A stretch of DNA of 60,000 nucleotides from Owenia fusiformis. Its lineage: Eukaryota > Annelida > Polychaeta > Sabellida > Oweniidae. Positions 12,401 to 22,800 of the stretch are shown in pieces. Made by a program: the position numbers and the translations under genes. Numbering within the stretch: the first letter of the stretch is position 1; the number at the start of each line of letters is the position of its first letter. The stretch is taken from positions 21,713,181 through 21,773,180 of the forward strand of contig CAIIXF020000010.1 of assembly GCA_903813345.2 (NCBI GenBank), given 5' to 3'. The notes under the pieces were generated by a model, which searched no databases, had not been told where the DNA came from, and saw only the letters and a program-made list of their open reading frames with translations.

Positions 12401-13234
12401 TGTGACAGTCGGTGGGACGATTGGAATCCTTTGCAAAGCGCCACACATTCTTGAAAACATTGACCAGAACGAGATGAAGATGTTTTTGACTGATAAATAT
12501 AATAAGGAAGCTGCAGCTCTTGGCCTCGGGCAATAGATCACATTTACAATGATATGGCTACATTCAAGAATGTTTGTTCTAATGTCTGCAGCATCCATCT
12601 GACGGACACCAATCCTAAAGTATAAATTGTATCAAAGGCACAATGGCAGCTGATGGCGTTATATTAGGAATCAAATCCAACACCAGCAGAGCGTTTCAAT
12701 GAATAGTAATATGATTATTATTAATAGTCAGATTCACTTTTCTTATATTCGTATGTAGAATTTTAAGGTATTTTAATATTACACTTGATAAAGATCGACT
12801 TTTGTCAGGTCAGTCGGCTTTGCTGTCCCCATACATGTGCATGGGCTGGACATTTGACCCTCAATGATCACCACGAATGGCTTATAAATTATTTCACCTT
12901 TGTTGACCCATCATCCACTAACCAAGTTAAAATTTTAATCAGACGATGACAATTTTAATTTTAGTCAGATAATGTTGTAGATAATATGGATTGCTTTTCA
13001 AATAGTGTAATTTAGACTAATTGTAGCTCATCTACTTTTCAGGTCAGACAAGATTGGATGTATGTCGGCAAAGTCATTGACAGGTTCCAACTCGTTCTGT
13101 TTTTCATTGTAACTATAGGTGGTGCCTTTGGTATACTTTGGAAAGCGCCATATATATTTCAATTTATCGACCAATGTGATATATTACGTCAATTAAATGA
13201 TAATAAACCCACGTTCTCATGTCCTGATAAATAA
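372..13234 (+). CDS. Gene A: nAChR-family subunit, non-alpha type, 5' partial, with alternative exon 4 and alternative last exons
   Basis: This locus encodes a pentameric ligand-gated channel subunit acting in the plasma membrane. The model joins 372-416, one of 5678-5787 / 6076-6185 / 6812-6921, then 7642-8626, then one of 9783-9950 / 12336-12536 / 13043-13234. Phases agree throughout: 0 after exon 3, 2 after exon 4, 0 before the terminal exons. Exons for the signal peptide and N-terminal helix must lie upstream, because the family normally has two more 5' exons and gene B has both. The Cys-loop, the Trp of loop B (in GSWTF), four membrane segments and the GEKV motif before M2 are present. 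Loop C has no adjacent Cys pair, so by family convention it is a non-alpha subunit. The family call is secure; the alternative-splicing model is inferred from exon homology and phase. Confidence 0.9.
1310..1790. repeat. Degenerate minisatellite, units about 50-100 bp
   Basis: Phrases resembling AGCTACAAAGCTATC, TTCAAATGTTCC and CTCAAATAAGCCTTG recur in the same order many times between 1310 and 1790, with varying spacing and substitutions. The copies near 1320, 1419 and 1469 are the clearest. Units are too diverged to give an exact period by eye. It is an old tandem repeat inside intron 3 of gene A. Confidence 0.7.
2244..2275 (+). mobile_element. Possible mariner-like terminal repeat
   Basis: TACAGGGTAGGCCAAAAAAG resembles the end of the decayed mariner-like element seen inverted at 21841-21872 (TACAGGGTGGTCCAAAAAA read on the minus strand). 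A partner end was not found nearby, so this is a solitary end or a coincidence of a common motif. Confidence 0.35.
2735..3580. mobile_element. Foldback element in intron 3 of gene A
   Basis: The left arm (about 2735-3105) and right arm (about 3205-3580) are imperfect inverted copies with a loop of about 100 bp. Matching anchors are AGGCCAATGCATTATCTCC at 2888 against its complement ending near 3427, the GGACAGTCATAT segment near 2833 against ATATGACTGTCC near 3474, and TTTAAAGGAATA near 3078 against TATTCCTTTAAA near 3228. Outer ends are blurred by indels and I could not identify a target duplication. No transposase reading frame is present, so it is non-autonomous. Confidence 0.8.
5678..5787 (+). 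CDS. Gene A alternative exon 4, version a
   Basis: This 110-nt exon follows tttttgtag and precedes gtaagg. It encodes [14 protein letters not shown] followed by about 16 residues and then WKPDIVLFN. In this family the segment carries loop D (the Trp in LAW, equivalent to the complementary-face Trp55) and loop A of the agonist site, where the usual Tyr of LYN is Phe. It enters at phase 0 and leaves at phase 2, identical to copies b and c, so any two copies spliced together would shift the frame. It is the most divergent of the three in the loop D neighbourhood (EAS instead of DPA). Confidence 0.88.
5879..5956. promoter_or_regulatory. Inverted repeat between exon 4a and exon 4b
   Basis: GATGCAAAGAAGA at 5879-5891 is the exact reverse complement of TCTTCTTTGCATC at 5944-5956, giving a 13-bp stem with a loop of about 52 nt in the 288-nt intron between alternative exons 4a and 4b. 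Adjacent bases add weaker pairing. A role in splice choice is inference. Confidence 0.5.
6076..6185 (+). CDS. Gene A alternative exon 4, version b
   Basis: This 110-nt exon lies between ttcattttag and gtatgt. It encodes [16 protein letters not shown], a variable stretch, then [10 protein letters not shown]. It aligns residue for residue with exons 4a and 4c, keeping the loop D Trp (IRW) and Phe at the loop A aromatic position. Phases match the other copies (0 in, 2 out), joining to the T of exon 5 to complete an Asn codon. It is separated from 4a by 288 nt and from 4c by 626 nt. Confidence 0.9.
6456..6512. promoter_or_regulatory. Strong hairpin between exon 4b and exon 4c
   Basis: ATATGAGTGAAACA (6472-6485) is the exact reverse complement of TGTTTCACTCATAT (6488-6501) with only AG between them. 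An outer 8-bp stem, ATTTTAAG (6456-6463) with CTTAAAAT (6505-6512), extends the structure after a small internal loop. It lies in the intron separating exons 4b and 4c. Hairpins in such introns are known to control mutually exclusive exons in other genes; here that is inference. Confidence 0.6.
6812..6921 (+). CDS. Gene A alternative exon 4, version c
   Basis: This 110-nt exon lies between ctaacatttag and gtaaga. It encodes [16 protein letters not shown], a variable stretch, then [10 protein letters not shown]. The LQW motif is the canonical loop D form for nAChR subunits, so this copy is closest to the family consensus and to exon 4 of gene B ([11 protein letters not shown]). Splice phases equal those of 4a and 4b. 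The downstream intron to exon 5 is 720 nt and shows no fourth copy. Confidence 0.9.
7642..8626 (+). CDS. Gene A exon 5: Cys-loop, M1-M3 and cytoplasmic loop
   Basis: This 985-nt exon follows atttgcag and ends at gtaagt; the reading frame runs on past 8626 only by chance. The first T completes an Asn codon from exon 4. Codons 33 and 47 are the Cys-loop cysteines with 13 residues between them (SSC...EQKC). The loop B Trp is in GSWTF. Loop C runs through [12 protein letters not shown] with no CC pair. M1 starts near 7981; M2 begins after GEKV (cation-filter Glu at -1'); M3 ends before NWNFRNP. M2 carries Leu at 9' and Lys rather than the frequent Glu at 20' (VSKILP). About 130 residues of M3-M4 loop follow, ending LKLEDEYND. 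Having all of this in a single exon is intron-poor compared with vertebrate nAChR genes. Confidence 0.95.
8627..9782 (+). other. Gene A intron before the first terminal exon
   Basis: This AT-rich intron starts gtaagt and ends gttttcag. I see no further M4-like copy and no repeat structure in it. If the donor at 8627 is not used, an in-frame stop at 8681-8683 would give a channel truncated before M4. Confidence 0.5.
9783..9950 (+). CDS. Gene A alternative terminal exon 6a (M4)
   Basis: This exon follows ggtttgttttcag. It encodes [17 protein letters not shown], an M4 helix with TIGGTVGIL, and the tail [17 protein letters not shown] ending SGGG-stop. EDWxYxAxVIDR is the hallmark end of the amphipathic MA helix before M4 in nAChR subunits. 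Phase 0 matches the end of exon 5. A canonical AATAAA lies about 425 bp downstream (10374-10379), so it can be a complete last exon. It shares roughly two-thirds of its residues with 6b. Confidence 0.9.
   Translation, partial: VIEDWTYIALVIDRLLLLTFLCITIGGTVGILCKAPHIFEYIDQDTVKQQLSGGG
9951..12335 (+). other. 3' UTR of 6a and intergap before exon 6b
   Basis: No further coding copy was seen. AATAAA occurs at 10374-10379 and again near 11669 and 11796 within AATAAACTAC contexts. The remainder is AT-rich and featureless by eye. The last bases (ttgcttccag) form the acceptor of exon 6b. Confidence 0.45.
10374..10379 (+). terminator. Candidate polyadenylation signal for exon 6a
   Basis: AATAAA in the context gacaAAATAAAAAAG, about 425 bp downstream of the 6a stop codon. 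It is the first canonical hexamer I see after that stop; its use is inferred. Confidence 0.4.
12336..12536 (+). CDS. Gene A alternative terminal exon 6b (M4)
   Basis: This exon follows tttgcttccag. It encodes [18 protein letters not shown]4 with [10 protein letters not shown], then [16 protein letters not shown] and a longer tail finishing AAALGLGQ-stop. Phase 0 matches exon 5. Most substitutions from 6a are conservative up to the end of M4, while the extracellular C-terminal tails differ in length and sequence. I found no canonical AATAAA between this stop and exon 6c, so its 3' end may use a variant signal or lie beyond exon 6c. Confidence 0.9.
   Translation, partial: VLEDWTYVALVIDRLLLIIFLCVTVGGTIGILCKAPHILENIDQNEMKMFLTDKYNKEAAALGLGQ
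12537..13042 (+). other. Gap between terminal exons 6b and 6c
   Basis: This AT-rich sequence ends in the acceptor ctacttttcag of exon 6c. No coding copy, repeat or canonical polyadenylation hexamer was seen. Confidence 0.4.
13043..13234 (+). CDS. Gene A alternative terminal exon 6c (divergent M4)
   Basis: This exon follows catctacttttcag. It encodes [18 protein letters not shown]4 with [10 protein letters not shown], then [16 protein letters not shown] and a tail ending FSCPDK-stop. Phase 0 matches exon 5. It is clearly homologous to 6a and 6b but much more diverged: the CKAP motif at the end of M4 is WKAP, Glu-Asp-Trp is Gln-Asp-Trp, and the tail gains two Cys. The frame is fully open and the acceptor is good, so it looks functional. 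An AATAAA hexamer overlaps the stop codon (13230-13235). Confidence 0.85.
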   Translation, partial: VRQDWMYVGKVIDRFQLVLFFIVTIGGAFGILWKAPYIFQFIDQCDILRQLNDNKPTFSCPDK

Positions 13235-16156
13235 AAAACTGATCAAATATTTCAGTTAGTCACGATATGGGGATTCGGTTCAATCAGTTTTTACTCCGTT
13301 GACTGTTTTTTAAATTGTATTGCCAAGAAGCACAAAATGCAACACAAAGGGAAAACTAAAATTAATGTTTCTCTAAGGAGTATGTTGATTATATAGAATT
13401 TATCAGTATTGCATTTGTTCAAGCTTCATATAGGTGATCCTGTTACAAACTTTTGCATATACAAAGCAAACATGTTCTAAAGTTATAAATTAGCACTTGA
13501 ATAATGAAGATGGCTTTTGTTCATAAAATGATTAATTTTTAGCATTCCAACGATTTTTGATACGCCATGGATTTTGATAAATTAGCCAGGGCGAGGATTA
13601 GAGGGAAAGTAAACCCTTGCCTACATGCATTTGGAAGCATATTACATGTATGCCCTGTTAAAAAAGATGGCCTTACAAGTGATATTAGAAACAGCTGAAT
13701 GATATAAGGTTTTGTCGGACGAAAACCCACGGACCATGGGCTCGGCTATAGGTTTTGTTCATATTATGTCCAATTCATTACAACTGAACCAATTTATTTA
13801 TTGTTAATAATCATTATTTAGTTATTGATGAGCCGCATGGGCCACTGTATCTTATGTCAGTATAATTTACGGTTTTCGTTAACCACTGAACTTATATAGA
13901 AAAGTATTAGCTGATATAGAATAAGGAAACATCGTAACCACTCTTAGTACAATATAGTCATAAACGACAACTGATACCGTCATTCATAGTGGTATGAATG
14001 GACAAATCGTGTACATATATGTCGTATACAAGTTTGGCATTCGAGATTCGTCTGAAACAATACTCCACTCATTGTTCACCGTATCTAAAATTATGATTCT
14101 ACAGAAAAAAGTACGATAGGGAGGGAGGTAATTTATCAGTTCATGTAATGTTTTAATTTTGTTCCATTCGTGATGGTTAAGTCGCATTATTTTTATCAGT
14201 TAATATCGCATATTTGACTTCTTACACAGTGTTGATTTTGTAGTACGCATGTTACTGAATAAATGCTTGTTAAACTAAAGCTAGAATCAGAAATTAAAGG
14301 GTGAAAAAAGGTAAGCGATATTTATAATTGATTAAACCATATGTGCTATATTCCATTCCAAATGAAATATACTTAAAATGAATCACGATATCTTAGAAAT
14401 AGCTTACGTAAGTCGGATAACTTTTATCCGTCCTCTCGGATAATATTCTAACAAATTAAAATGACATTTATGAAAATGAACAACACAGAAATGTTCGAAT
14501 GGATGATATTTTCTAGATTACTTATGAATTTGGTTATTTTAAGAAAAGTAGACATCTCAAAATACGATGTAAACCCAAAGACATTCTAAAATTAATGCAA
14601 TGTTTATAGCAATTGTCTCTGATTCTACCTTTCATCGTGTATTTAGTTTGCATTCACTTGTAATAGGTAATTGTAGATCTTATTTGAAGCATTGCTGACA
14701 ATTTTTAATATAATAGAAAGCTAACTGTTTTGGCTAGACGCGTCTAGATATAGCCTTGGCAAGCATAGTGACACGCATCGTGATATTATTTGACAACTAT
14801 TGTTTGAATATTTTCTATCTGTTAAAAGGGACACAGTGACGCATTCTTAAAATTGACATATTCTATGTAATAGTCAATAGTCAATGAACGATTCCTCAAG
14901 CATGTAATTTGTGTATGAATGACATGGAAATATGTGTAGAGTCGATGAATGTTTTAATATTTATGTTATGTTCAACCGATTTTGTAAAATCAAATATCAT
15001 GTACCATGTATACATTTCCCTCATTTAGCATGAAAACCAAAGACTTCATTTTTATCACAGTAGACAGTATCACGTTTGGGTTTCAACACTAATTGAGGGG
15101 AAGTGTATACCTAATTTATGCCTGGCTCTTTGGTTTTATTTACAAAATTTATAAATATAACTTTTATGGTATGATTTTAAATAGTGGTTGAAGTTGGAAC
15201 TTTTTTCCTTAAGATAAATGTGTATTTTCATGTATAGGGAACATAATCACTGTATAAAATTGTGAATATATCATGTATATTATGTGTATATAATCAGATA
15301 TTTTTAAACAAAATATAATCGCATATTATATATTTGAGATCGGTCAATGCACAAATGTATAAACCTAGGTTGTCACATTGTTATAAAAAGACAACGCTTT
15401 TTTATCAGTTAATTAACTGATTAGTGATCTAGGTAGGTATTACACGTGTACGGCCATTATGTACTATTATGCAGTATCTTAATTTGTAACTGTGTTTTAC
15501 ATTTCAGTTGGAATTTCAGAAATGTACAATTTGCAAATATGCAAATGTTATTTACCGTCAATGAGTCGGTGTTCTTCGTTTAAAAATAAATTGAATAAAA
15601 CAAATTGTGAATAAAATATAAGTCTTAAAATATAGAGTTTGTGTAACTGAATTATGGTATTTATGGGCTGGTTATCACACAATTTCAATATTATCGTGTT
15701 TTAGCGAATGTATTCTGTGAAGCACATAATGACTCAAAAAGTGATAACATCACAAACATGAAAAATACATGATAAATATAAACATTTTGATATTAATATT
15801 GCTTAAAAAGCATTGCAATTGTAACTGTAATGTTAAATCACAAAAACATGTTTTAATCCATTCTCATCAGTATTTTTCACTATCAAATGCAGTAGGTTTA
15901 AACCTTCTCTTTGGAAATGTCCCAACTTGAGATATGAGCCAACAAAAAGTTCTAAAAGCATATCCAATTTCCTGTTTAGGAACTCATATTCCTACTATTG
16001 AATTAAATTCTAGCCATACTATCCCACATAAATCTATATGTTGAAACTTGATCAACTTAATTCTTTTGAGAAAATGAGAATTTCAGCAAAGGTGCACTGA
16101 TCTAACATGGGTATATACACCATTGACTAATGACTTATTATCAGTTTATCATCATA

Positions 16157-16451
16157 TATTCCATACCTGATGAGGTTTCAGGGGCATATGAACCGGGAAT
16201 ATATTACATATCCAGGTGAATATATTTCATATGCCCCGCTTAAACGAGGATCCGGATTATATAAATCGTATATCCAACTCAAGCTTTTCTCCAGGACATA
16301 CGCTGGCTATATATCACACCCCTGGAATTCCCGTCATAACTAGACAAATTTGACAGATGAATGGAGTGAACAAAATTTAAGTATAAAAGTATAATGGAAT
16401 TCCCGGGATGGATACATGCTTATTATTTCAAACCTCATCAGGTATGGAATA
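16157..16451. mobile_element. Small TIR element (MITE-like), 295 bp
   Basis: TATTCCATACCTGATGAGGT and the next two bases (16157-16178) recur as an exact reverse complement at 16430-16451, a perfect 22-bp terminal inverted repeat. The interior is rich in TATATC-type and GGGCATATG-type segments and has no open frame of note. Similar TATATCC/GGGATAT phrases continue to about 16640, so the true element may be larger. No clear target duplication was seen. Confidence 0.65.
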
Positions 16452-16866
16452 CAACAGTTATACATGGTCGGTTTTGAGACAGGAAATATCCCTTAGGATA
16501 TACAATGTATCTCCCAATGGTTCCTACGGGCCCTCGGGAAGATATATTGTATATCCCTCGGGATATTCCCTATATCCAAAACCTCCCAGTACCAAGAATA
16601 TATCAATGCCAGTTTCTAGCAGTATCCAAAAAGCCAGTGGGAGAGTATTCGTATAATCCATTTTTAATAGCAAGAATAGGGGTTCTTAAACAGTGCATTG
16701 AAGCTTAACTAAGGTCTTTTTGAAGTGTCTGGTTAGCTTTATTTCGGAAATCCTCACCTTGTAAGCAGCATAGCAGGTTTCAAATTAAATTTTACTCCTC
16801 CCACTTTTAAGTCAAAAAGTCAATTAATTCACTTTCGAATTCAGCTTTTGGGGTTTTTGTCATTTT

Positions 16867-16891
16867 ATGTCACCACCAGAAGTGGTGACAT
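16867..16891. repeat. Hairpin motif with adjacent short duplication
   Basis: ATGTCACCA and TGGTGACAT flank CCAGAAG as a perfect 9-bp stem. About 50 bp downstream, GTCTGTAACAGTTGTC is directly duplicated (16937-16963 region). Such GTCACC hairpins often mark the end of dispersed repeats, but I cannot assign a family. Confidence 0.45.
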
Positions 16892-19800
16892 ATTGTTATA
16901 GTCACCAACTTCTTTGTGGACGGTGTTCGGCCAGCGTCTGTAACAGTTGTCTGTAACAGTTGTCAGGTTGTCAGTTGCATATTAAATGCCTTAGTTTCAA
17001 ATGTTGCTTTTACGATGTCTGGTTCAAGGATGAAAAACATAGTTGATCAATATATGAGCAGCGAAATCTGATTGATACTCGACTCTCGGAATGCATATCA
17101 ATCTCACCATGTTTTTCAAATCCATCAACTCTCCTAAAATGTTTCTCAATTAATCAGTTATGGCCAAGAAATACCATAAAATCCTCATACAACGTGATAT
17201 GAAATTGATTGACTAAGTTGGATTCTGCCCTGGATTAAACAGTGTAAAATTCACCAAAAGTTATAGGAACTTTTGAAATGCAGTAGTTGTAGTAATGTCT
17301 GCTACACATAGATGATTAGTTATAAATCCACAGTATTGCATAGCTTTAACGAACGTCCCCTGGGTGCGATTTAGCTCTAAATGTAACCCTTGGGTATGTT
17401 ATCAAACTAAGATTCTTTATTCTTACACGTTTGGAGATTGAATCATTTATCAGATGGTCATCCATGTGTGTGAGGATGGGCTCGATAGGTGAATGCAAAT
17501 GAGGGCAATAATAAGGTCTCGTTTGTATCTCAATGTATTACATATTACGTCGGTCATCATATGATGACTAAAATAAAAAATCTAGACATTAGCGCGCTCC
17601 CCGGGCACACATTTCTTCATCATAGAAAAGTAGAGCGGCAATGATACAAACTTGAAAGAGGGTTAAGATTCAAGTATACCAAGGATGAATTGTACGAAAC
17701 AATGCATTATCAAGGGCCATGTGATGGTTCTGTTGTATGTCCATGCAGCTCTGTGTAAAGTACTTCTTCACTCTTGTATATTTCATACATATACTCGATT
17801 CCTACTAGATCTTATCTCTGGTTTTTCATCTTAGTTGAAAACTGGATAAATTACCAAACTGTAATACACCAATATAATATATTTAATTTTATATATTGCT
17901 CGGTTTTGACATCTATTTGCTAATTCGGATGAGGTGCAGATTCTGTACTGAAAGCGTATCGGTTTATGGTGATATAAACCATGTATGCTTCAGTTGTTGT
18001 TAATTTGCCGTCGTTTTCTTTAATCCTCGGTGTATTTAATATGGTAATCCATCCCATCAGATATATGCATACAACGTTGCAGAATTAGCTTAAAATTGAC
18101 TTATTCCATAGACCTATAGACTTAAAATTTTCCTTCAGTAATCCAAGCAATGTAAATGATACTATATAAATGCATAAAGGTAGGAATTAATAATAAGTAA
18201 TAAATAAATGTTTTAACAAGTTGTATCGTTGAATGCAAGCCAATTCTCATGTTCCCTGAGTAACCCAGACTGCCATCGCCTTCTATTAGCAGATTAAAAT
18301 GACTTCCATTGTGTTCCCTCAGTATTATGCAGTTTGTGACACACCTCTTGTTCGTTGTACGTGTTTCGTGGGCAACGCAGACTGTTTCCAAGTTATAGAA
18401 TAAATACATAAAATTAGCAAATATGAATTCACTAAACATGATTTATAGTGTACGATGTAACATTTGACAACATGAAATGACAAAAAGAGTTACGATATTG
18501 ATGATCATATTTTACCAAAATGGATCAAGTTATGATTTTATACATGTTTTCGTAATTGATGTTTTATCAACCCTGAATTGTGTGTTACTTTACAACATAA
18601 CTACAAATAGCTATAAAATGTACGAAAAATGAAGAGCTACCTGCCACAATAACAGACAAGCAATTGCATGTTATCTTTTAATTTTTCATGACGATGCTTT
18701 AATCTGAAAAATATAAGATTACAAGTTACAACATATCGAAGGTAATTATACTCACGGTAATGAATGAAAAGGTATCTGATTAATGTCGCCGTGTCAGCAG
18801 TTGTACATATAGTAAATTAATCAAGATATTTAGACACTAAGATTAATCAAATCTTTGCTGTTTTATTTGGGTCAATCCTATCGCTGCTATTGATTAAGAT
18901 CTTGTCACATTTTCAGAGAAATTGATCGATGCGTTTCACACCATACCAAGCATATATGTAATCTTTAATCTTGGTATATGTCAAAATATTATTCCGAATA
19001 AAACTTCGCTTAGGTTAAAATTAAATAACCTTATAGGCTGTCATTGGATTTTAATGGAATATGATTTATTGACTGAGAATTGAGATTAAGGTCACAGTAC
19101 AGTAAACCAAACGTTAAATTACATTCACTTTTTACGAGATCAATCACGATTATGACACTTACTTACTAAGACTTCCACCACTGGCGGATCTGAAAGACAA
19201 GAGAGTCTCAAAAATAAGTTTGAAAATATCAATGGATTCTATGTTTTAAACATTTGTAGTCGTCCACCGTTTTTATGTAAGACTCGGTTTTTCAAAACCC
19301 AGACATTCTGAAAAATCTGAAAAGGAAGCACCTATTTGAGCAATACATTGTATTGTATTGTATTTATTATTTATTATAGTGTCACGCCATAAAATATTAC
19401 ATAGTACTAAAACGATATTAAAAAACATTGGCCCTGCCGATGTCGGCATATGAGACACTTAACAACAATTCGATTAATAAGTTAATATAAGAATGTTCGA
19501 CGTTTCATACAGAGTTTAATTACAGTCTTTGCTAGGGAACGTTGCAACAATTCACAATTCATAAGTAAGCAATACTGTCCTAGACTAGTGGTATCACTAG
19601 TCACAATCATACAATTCACACGTATTTCCACCAGCGCCCTCTCACCCGGATCCACCAGATGTTACCCCTACCACCATTACAGACAAAAACCAAAAACTCT
19701 TTTGGGGGATTGATGGGGTTCTTAATTTTGATTTGAAATATTTTGCTTTTTGGATGATAGGGTCTTTTAATTAATTGCATTGATGTTACATAGCATGACT

Positions 19801-21229
19801 ACTTGATGCCATATTGTTGTAGTGAGGATCGATTCTATTTGTAGTTGTTTTACAATATGTGATTTTGTTCTCTCTCTGCAATCTAAAGACGATATCCATC
19901 CATCTTATCTGTAAATTGACCAAAGAAATAGATATAAAGTCTATAGTAAGCGACCTAAATCAAATAATAGTAATAGCAACAGCTAATTAATTCTTTAAAA
20001 ACAAGTGTTTTAGAGTATATTATGACGATGATCGATGTTCGAGATACAGATATCGAAATTTATGTTATTCGTGGTAAGCGGCCTAAAATGTACGCTCTAA
20101 ACGATTTAATGCATAATTTAATGCACAATTAATGCAGAGCTAATATTGCAATTCCAAACATGGAAAATGGGAGATGATGCCAAAACAACCTTTTCTCAAA
20201 ATAGAATTACCAGGTGAACATTTCAGATGTTTATGATTATTAATTTTTCAGATTAAATCTCAAGAATATTCTGAACTTTTTAAGATTCTGTCTTAAAATA
20301 CCTTATTTTGTGTCCAGGGATTTGAACGATACTTTTGCATATGTACAATATTCCATATTTAGAAATGTGTCAATGGAGTATATATAGGTGACAGTTTTCA
20401 CTCTGATACCGAGAGTTATGATAAAAACGGAAGAGTAAATAGTAACAGCTACTCAACACGCATGCCCACTAATCTTATTGATTCCATTCTGATAAAGCAT
20501 ACAGACATGATGATGCGTGCATTTCCCCAAATGGTTCCAATCAGCTCATACATTGATCTATCTTATCTTTTATGCCACGCTTATCTTCACATGTTGTGGC
20601 ATATTACTGAAATGTATCAAGAAATCCCTATAAAAGTGCATCTATCGTATTAAAGTTCAGATGTCTATCTTGTTCGATAACAGTTGATTTACATTCTTTG
20701 AACGCAGGGCGCCATCAGAATCGTATATGGTACAGGAATAGAAGCAGCATAACTGATTAGTTTGACCAATTATCACATGTTGTGATAGAACATGTTAAAA
20801 TTATACTATGGTTTTCATGGTTATTTGATCGATCGTAAAGTAGTTGCCTCATTTTTTGTTGAAAAAACGGATGCAGTTCACTACAAGTGTGAAAAAAGTA
20901 CTATGGTCTTGTGTTTTTGGATTGTGATAATGGTGCCCGAATGGCGGGTAATAAGGGCATTGAACTCTGTTTCTTGAACATTAGATCATTGTTTTGAATA
21001 CTCGGGATTGGCTGCATTCTTGGAATTTTCCTGTTTTGTGTTTCAGTCACCGTCATCATTTTTCGAACGAGTTACCTTGAACTATCAAGATGGCATTCTA
21101 TTCTCATACTTATAGAACTTAATATGACTGCCATTCACCATTTTAAGCAATAAAAAGTTAATTTGCATCATGGGTAACAATTTATTTCTACTTTTTGCAC
21201 TTTTTGGCTCAGGTTTAGCCTTCTGAGCA

Positions 21230-21720
21230 TCAGCATTAAACATGTGATGTAGAGGGAATTTGACTGGTAAGAGTCATAATGGTGATACTGGACCATACTG
21301 GTTTGAGTATGCTAAAGGACGTTAATGGATGTCCATGCACTGTGAACATGGACTGATACATTGAAAAGAAGAAAATCCATCCTGACACGAGAGCGGAAGC
21401 AAGTTGACATGGATGCTGATACTCACCGGCAAGATGAAGCATCATTGCACTGCTCCAATACTTGACTTGAATATCTCCATCATTACTTCCCTGAAAAAAG
21501 ACTCATCTCTCATTGTATAGATCACACTTGACCTACACATTCTCAAGACATATCCCCTGTATTTTTTGTGTTGATACTTAAAAGGCAGGATCTATGCAAA
21601 CAATCCCCAAACTATTGATGAGCTTTATGAGTTCAGGGGAATTTCTTATGACAACATGAACAGGGAGTTACAATGTATGCAAGAAGCTTTGATTGAGCAC
21701 ACTACAAACTATTGATATTT
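21230..21720 (+). pseudogene. Decayed mariner-like (Tc1/mariner superfamily) transposase
   Basis: Broken plus-strand frames recall the C-terminal half of mariner-like transposases: RQDEASLHCSNT, then LEYLHHYFPEKRLISHC, then after a frameshift YLKGRIYANNPQTIDELYEF and the run to MQEALIEHTTNY. The family usually reads HCSN, a YFPGR-type stretch, LWGYLKGR and NPQTIDEL. The LWG triplet is here LC-stop, and there are several other stops and at least one frameshift, so it cannot be functional. A matching terminal repeat lies 120 bp downstream. Confidence 0.65.
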
Positions 21721-21840
21721 GCTCACATAATGGTGGTATAGATTATAAAACTTACACAACACAAAACGTGCATGTCTGTCAGACAGGTCTATGAAAAAGA
21801 TTAGGAAAATTCCTATCGTTAGAAGATGCATCGCAATCAA

Positions 21841-21872
21841 AAGTGTAAATGATTTTTTGGACCACCCTGTAT
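21841..21872 (-). repeat. Terminal repeat of the decayed mariner-like element
   Basis: Read on the minus strand it starts TACAGGGTGGTCCAAAAAAT. It lies just beyond the transposase remnant and ends at a TA dinucleotide (the mariner target). The opposite end was not found upstream, suggesting 5' loss. Confidence 0.55.
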
Positions 21873-22612
21873 AAGAAAAGTGTTTTTGTAACGTTTTTGG
21901 AAACTGAAAATTTTAGAAGCGTGCCTTTTAAGTTAAGGAAAGTTAGTGATTTTTGGGAAGTGCCCAATAATTCAGATATATGATGAGCAACTGTGTATTG
22001 TTATCAATCTAAACTAGAACCAGGGATGTAATTGTATGATCTGACAAGAATACAATATGAATATAACATAATGCTGACATAAGCTGTTCATTGGTTGAAA
22101 CACTAATGATAAAAAAAACATAAAATAAAGAAATGTATAATATTATGTTAAAGGCTTGTACCAACACTGTCTTAGACCCTGGTCGTGGCATAGCAAACGT
22201 CAATATGTCAGACTGATATGGCATCATTCTATGTTTTACAAAATGGCCTTCGAAAATAATGAAGGGAAATTGACGATGTCTGGAAGCGAACTGTGTCAAA
22301 GTCTTGATAAACAATATTAATAGCATAGATGACGCTGTGGTATGTGGGTTGGATTATGTTCGGCAATACATTTGAACAGATACTTTCTGTGTCCCTGATT
22401 ACAAATCCAAGTCAGAGAGACTTAAATAAACAAAGACGATCAATTTACTTGACGAACTTCTTGAAAGTTCATAAATATTTCTATATTTTATATTTCCCAC
22501 GTGATTTTCAAAATAATAGAGAAAATATAGATTGATATAGGTTATTATATAGAAACATATGGTGTGAACATGAAGTAATCTGAAGCACTGGATATAGCAA
22601 AATCAAAAAGCA

Positions 22613-22800
22613 ATGCTTCAAATTGTTGGTTGGAAGGCTTCTTTCATAAGAATTCAGAAGAATACCAAAACGGCTTTGAATAATGATTTACCCCAAAAAC
22701 ACAGTATTACCTCTGGTGTATACCAGAGGTCAATGTTATGCCCCATCCTGTTCATCCCTTGTTTCAATAATTTGCACATCAAATATTCACTCATTCACAG
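22613..22800 (+). pseudogene. Decayed non-LTR reverse-transcriptase fragment
   Basis: The plus frame reads WKASFI, then ALNNDLPQKHSITSGVYQRS and MLCPILFIPCFNNL. This parallels the LINE RT pattern of a WxxSFL stretch followed by ITSGVPQGSVLGPILF and INDL, with several substitutions at normally invariant positions (PQG is YQR). No YADD-type catalytic box follows. It is a short old fragment, distinct from the intact LINE at 26421. Confidence 0.65.
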
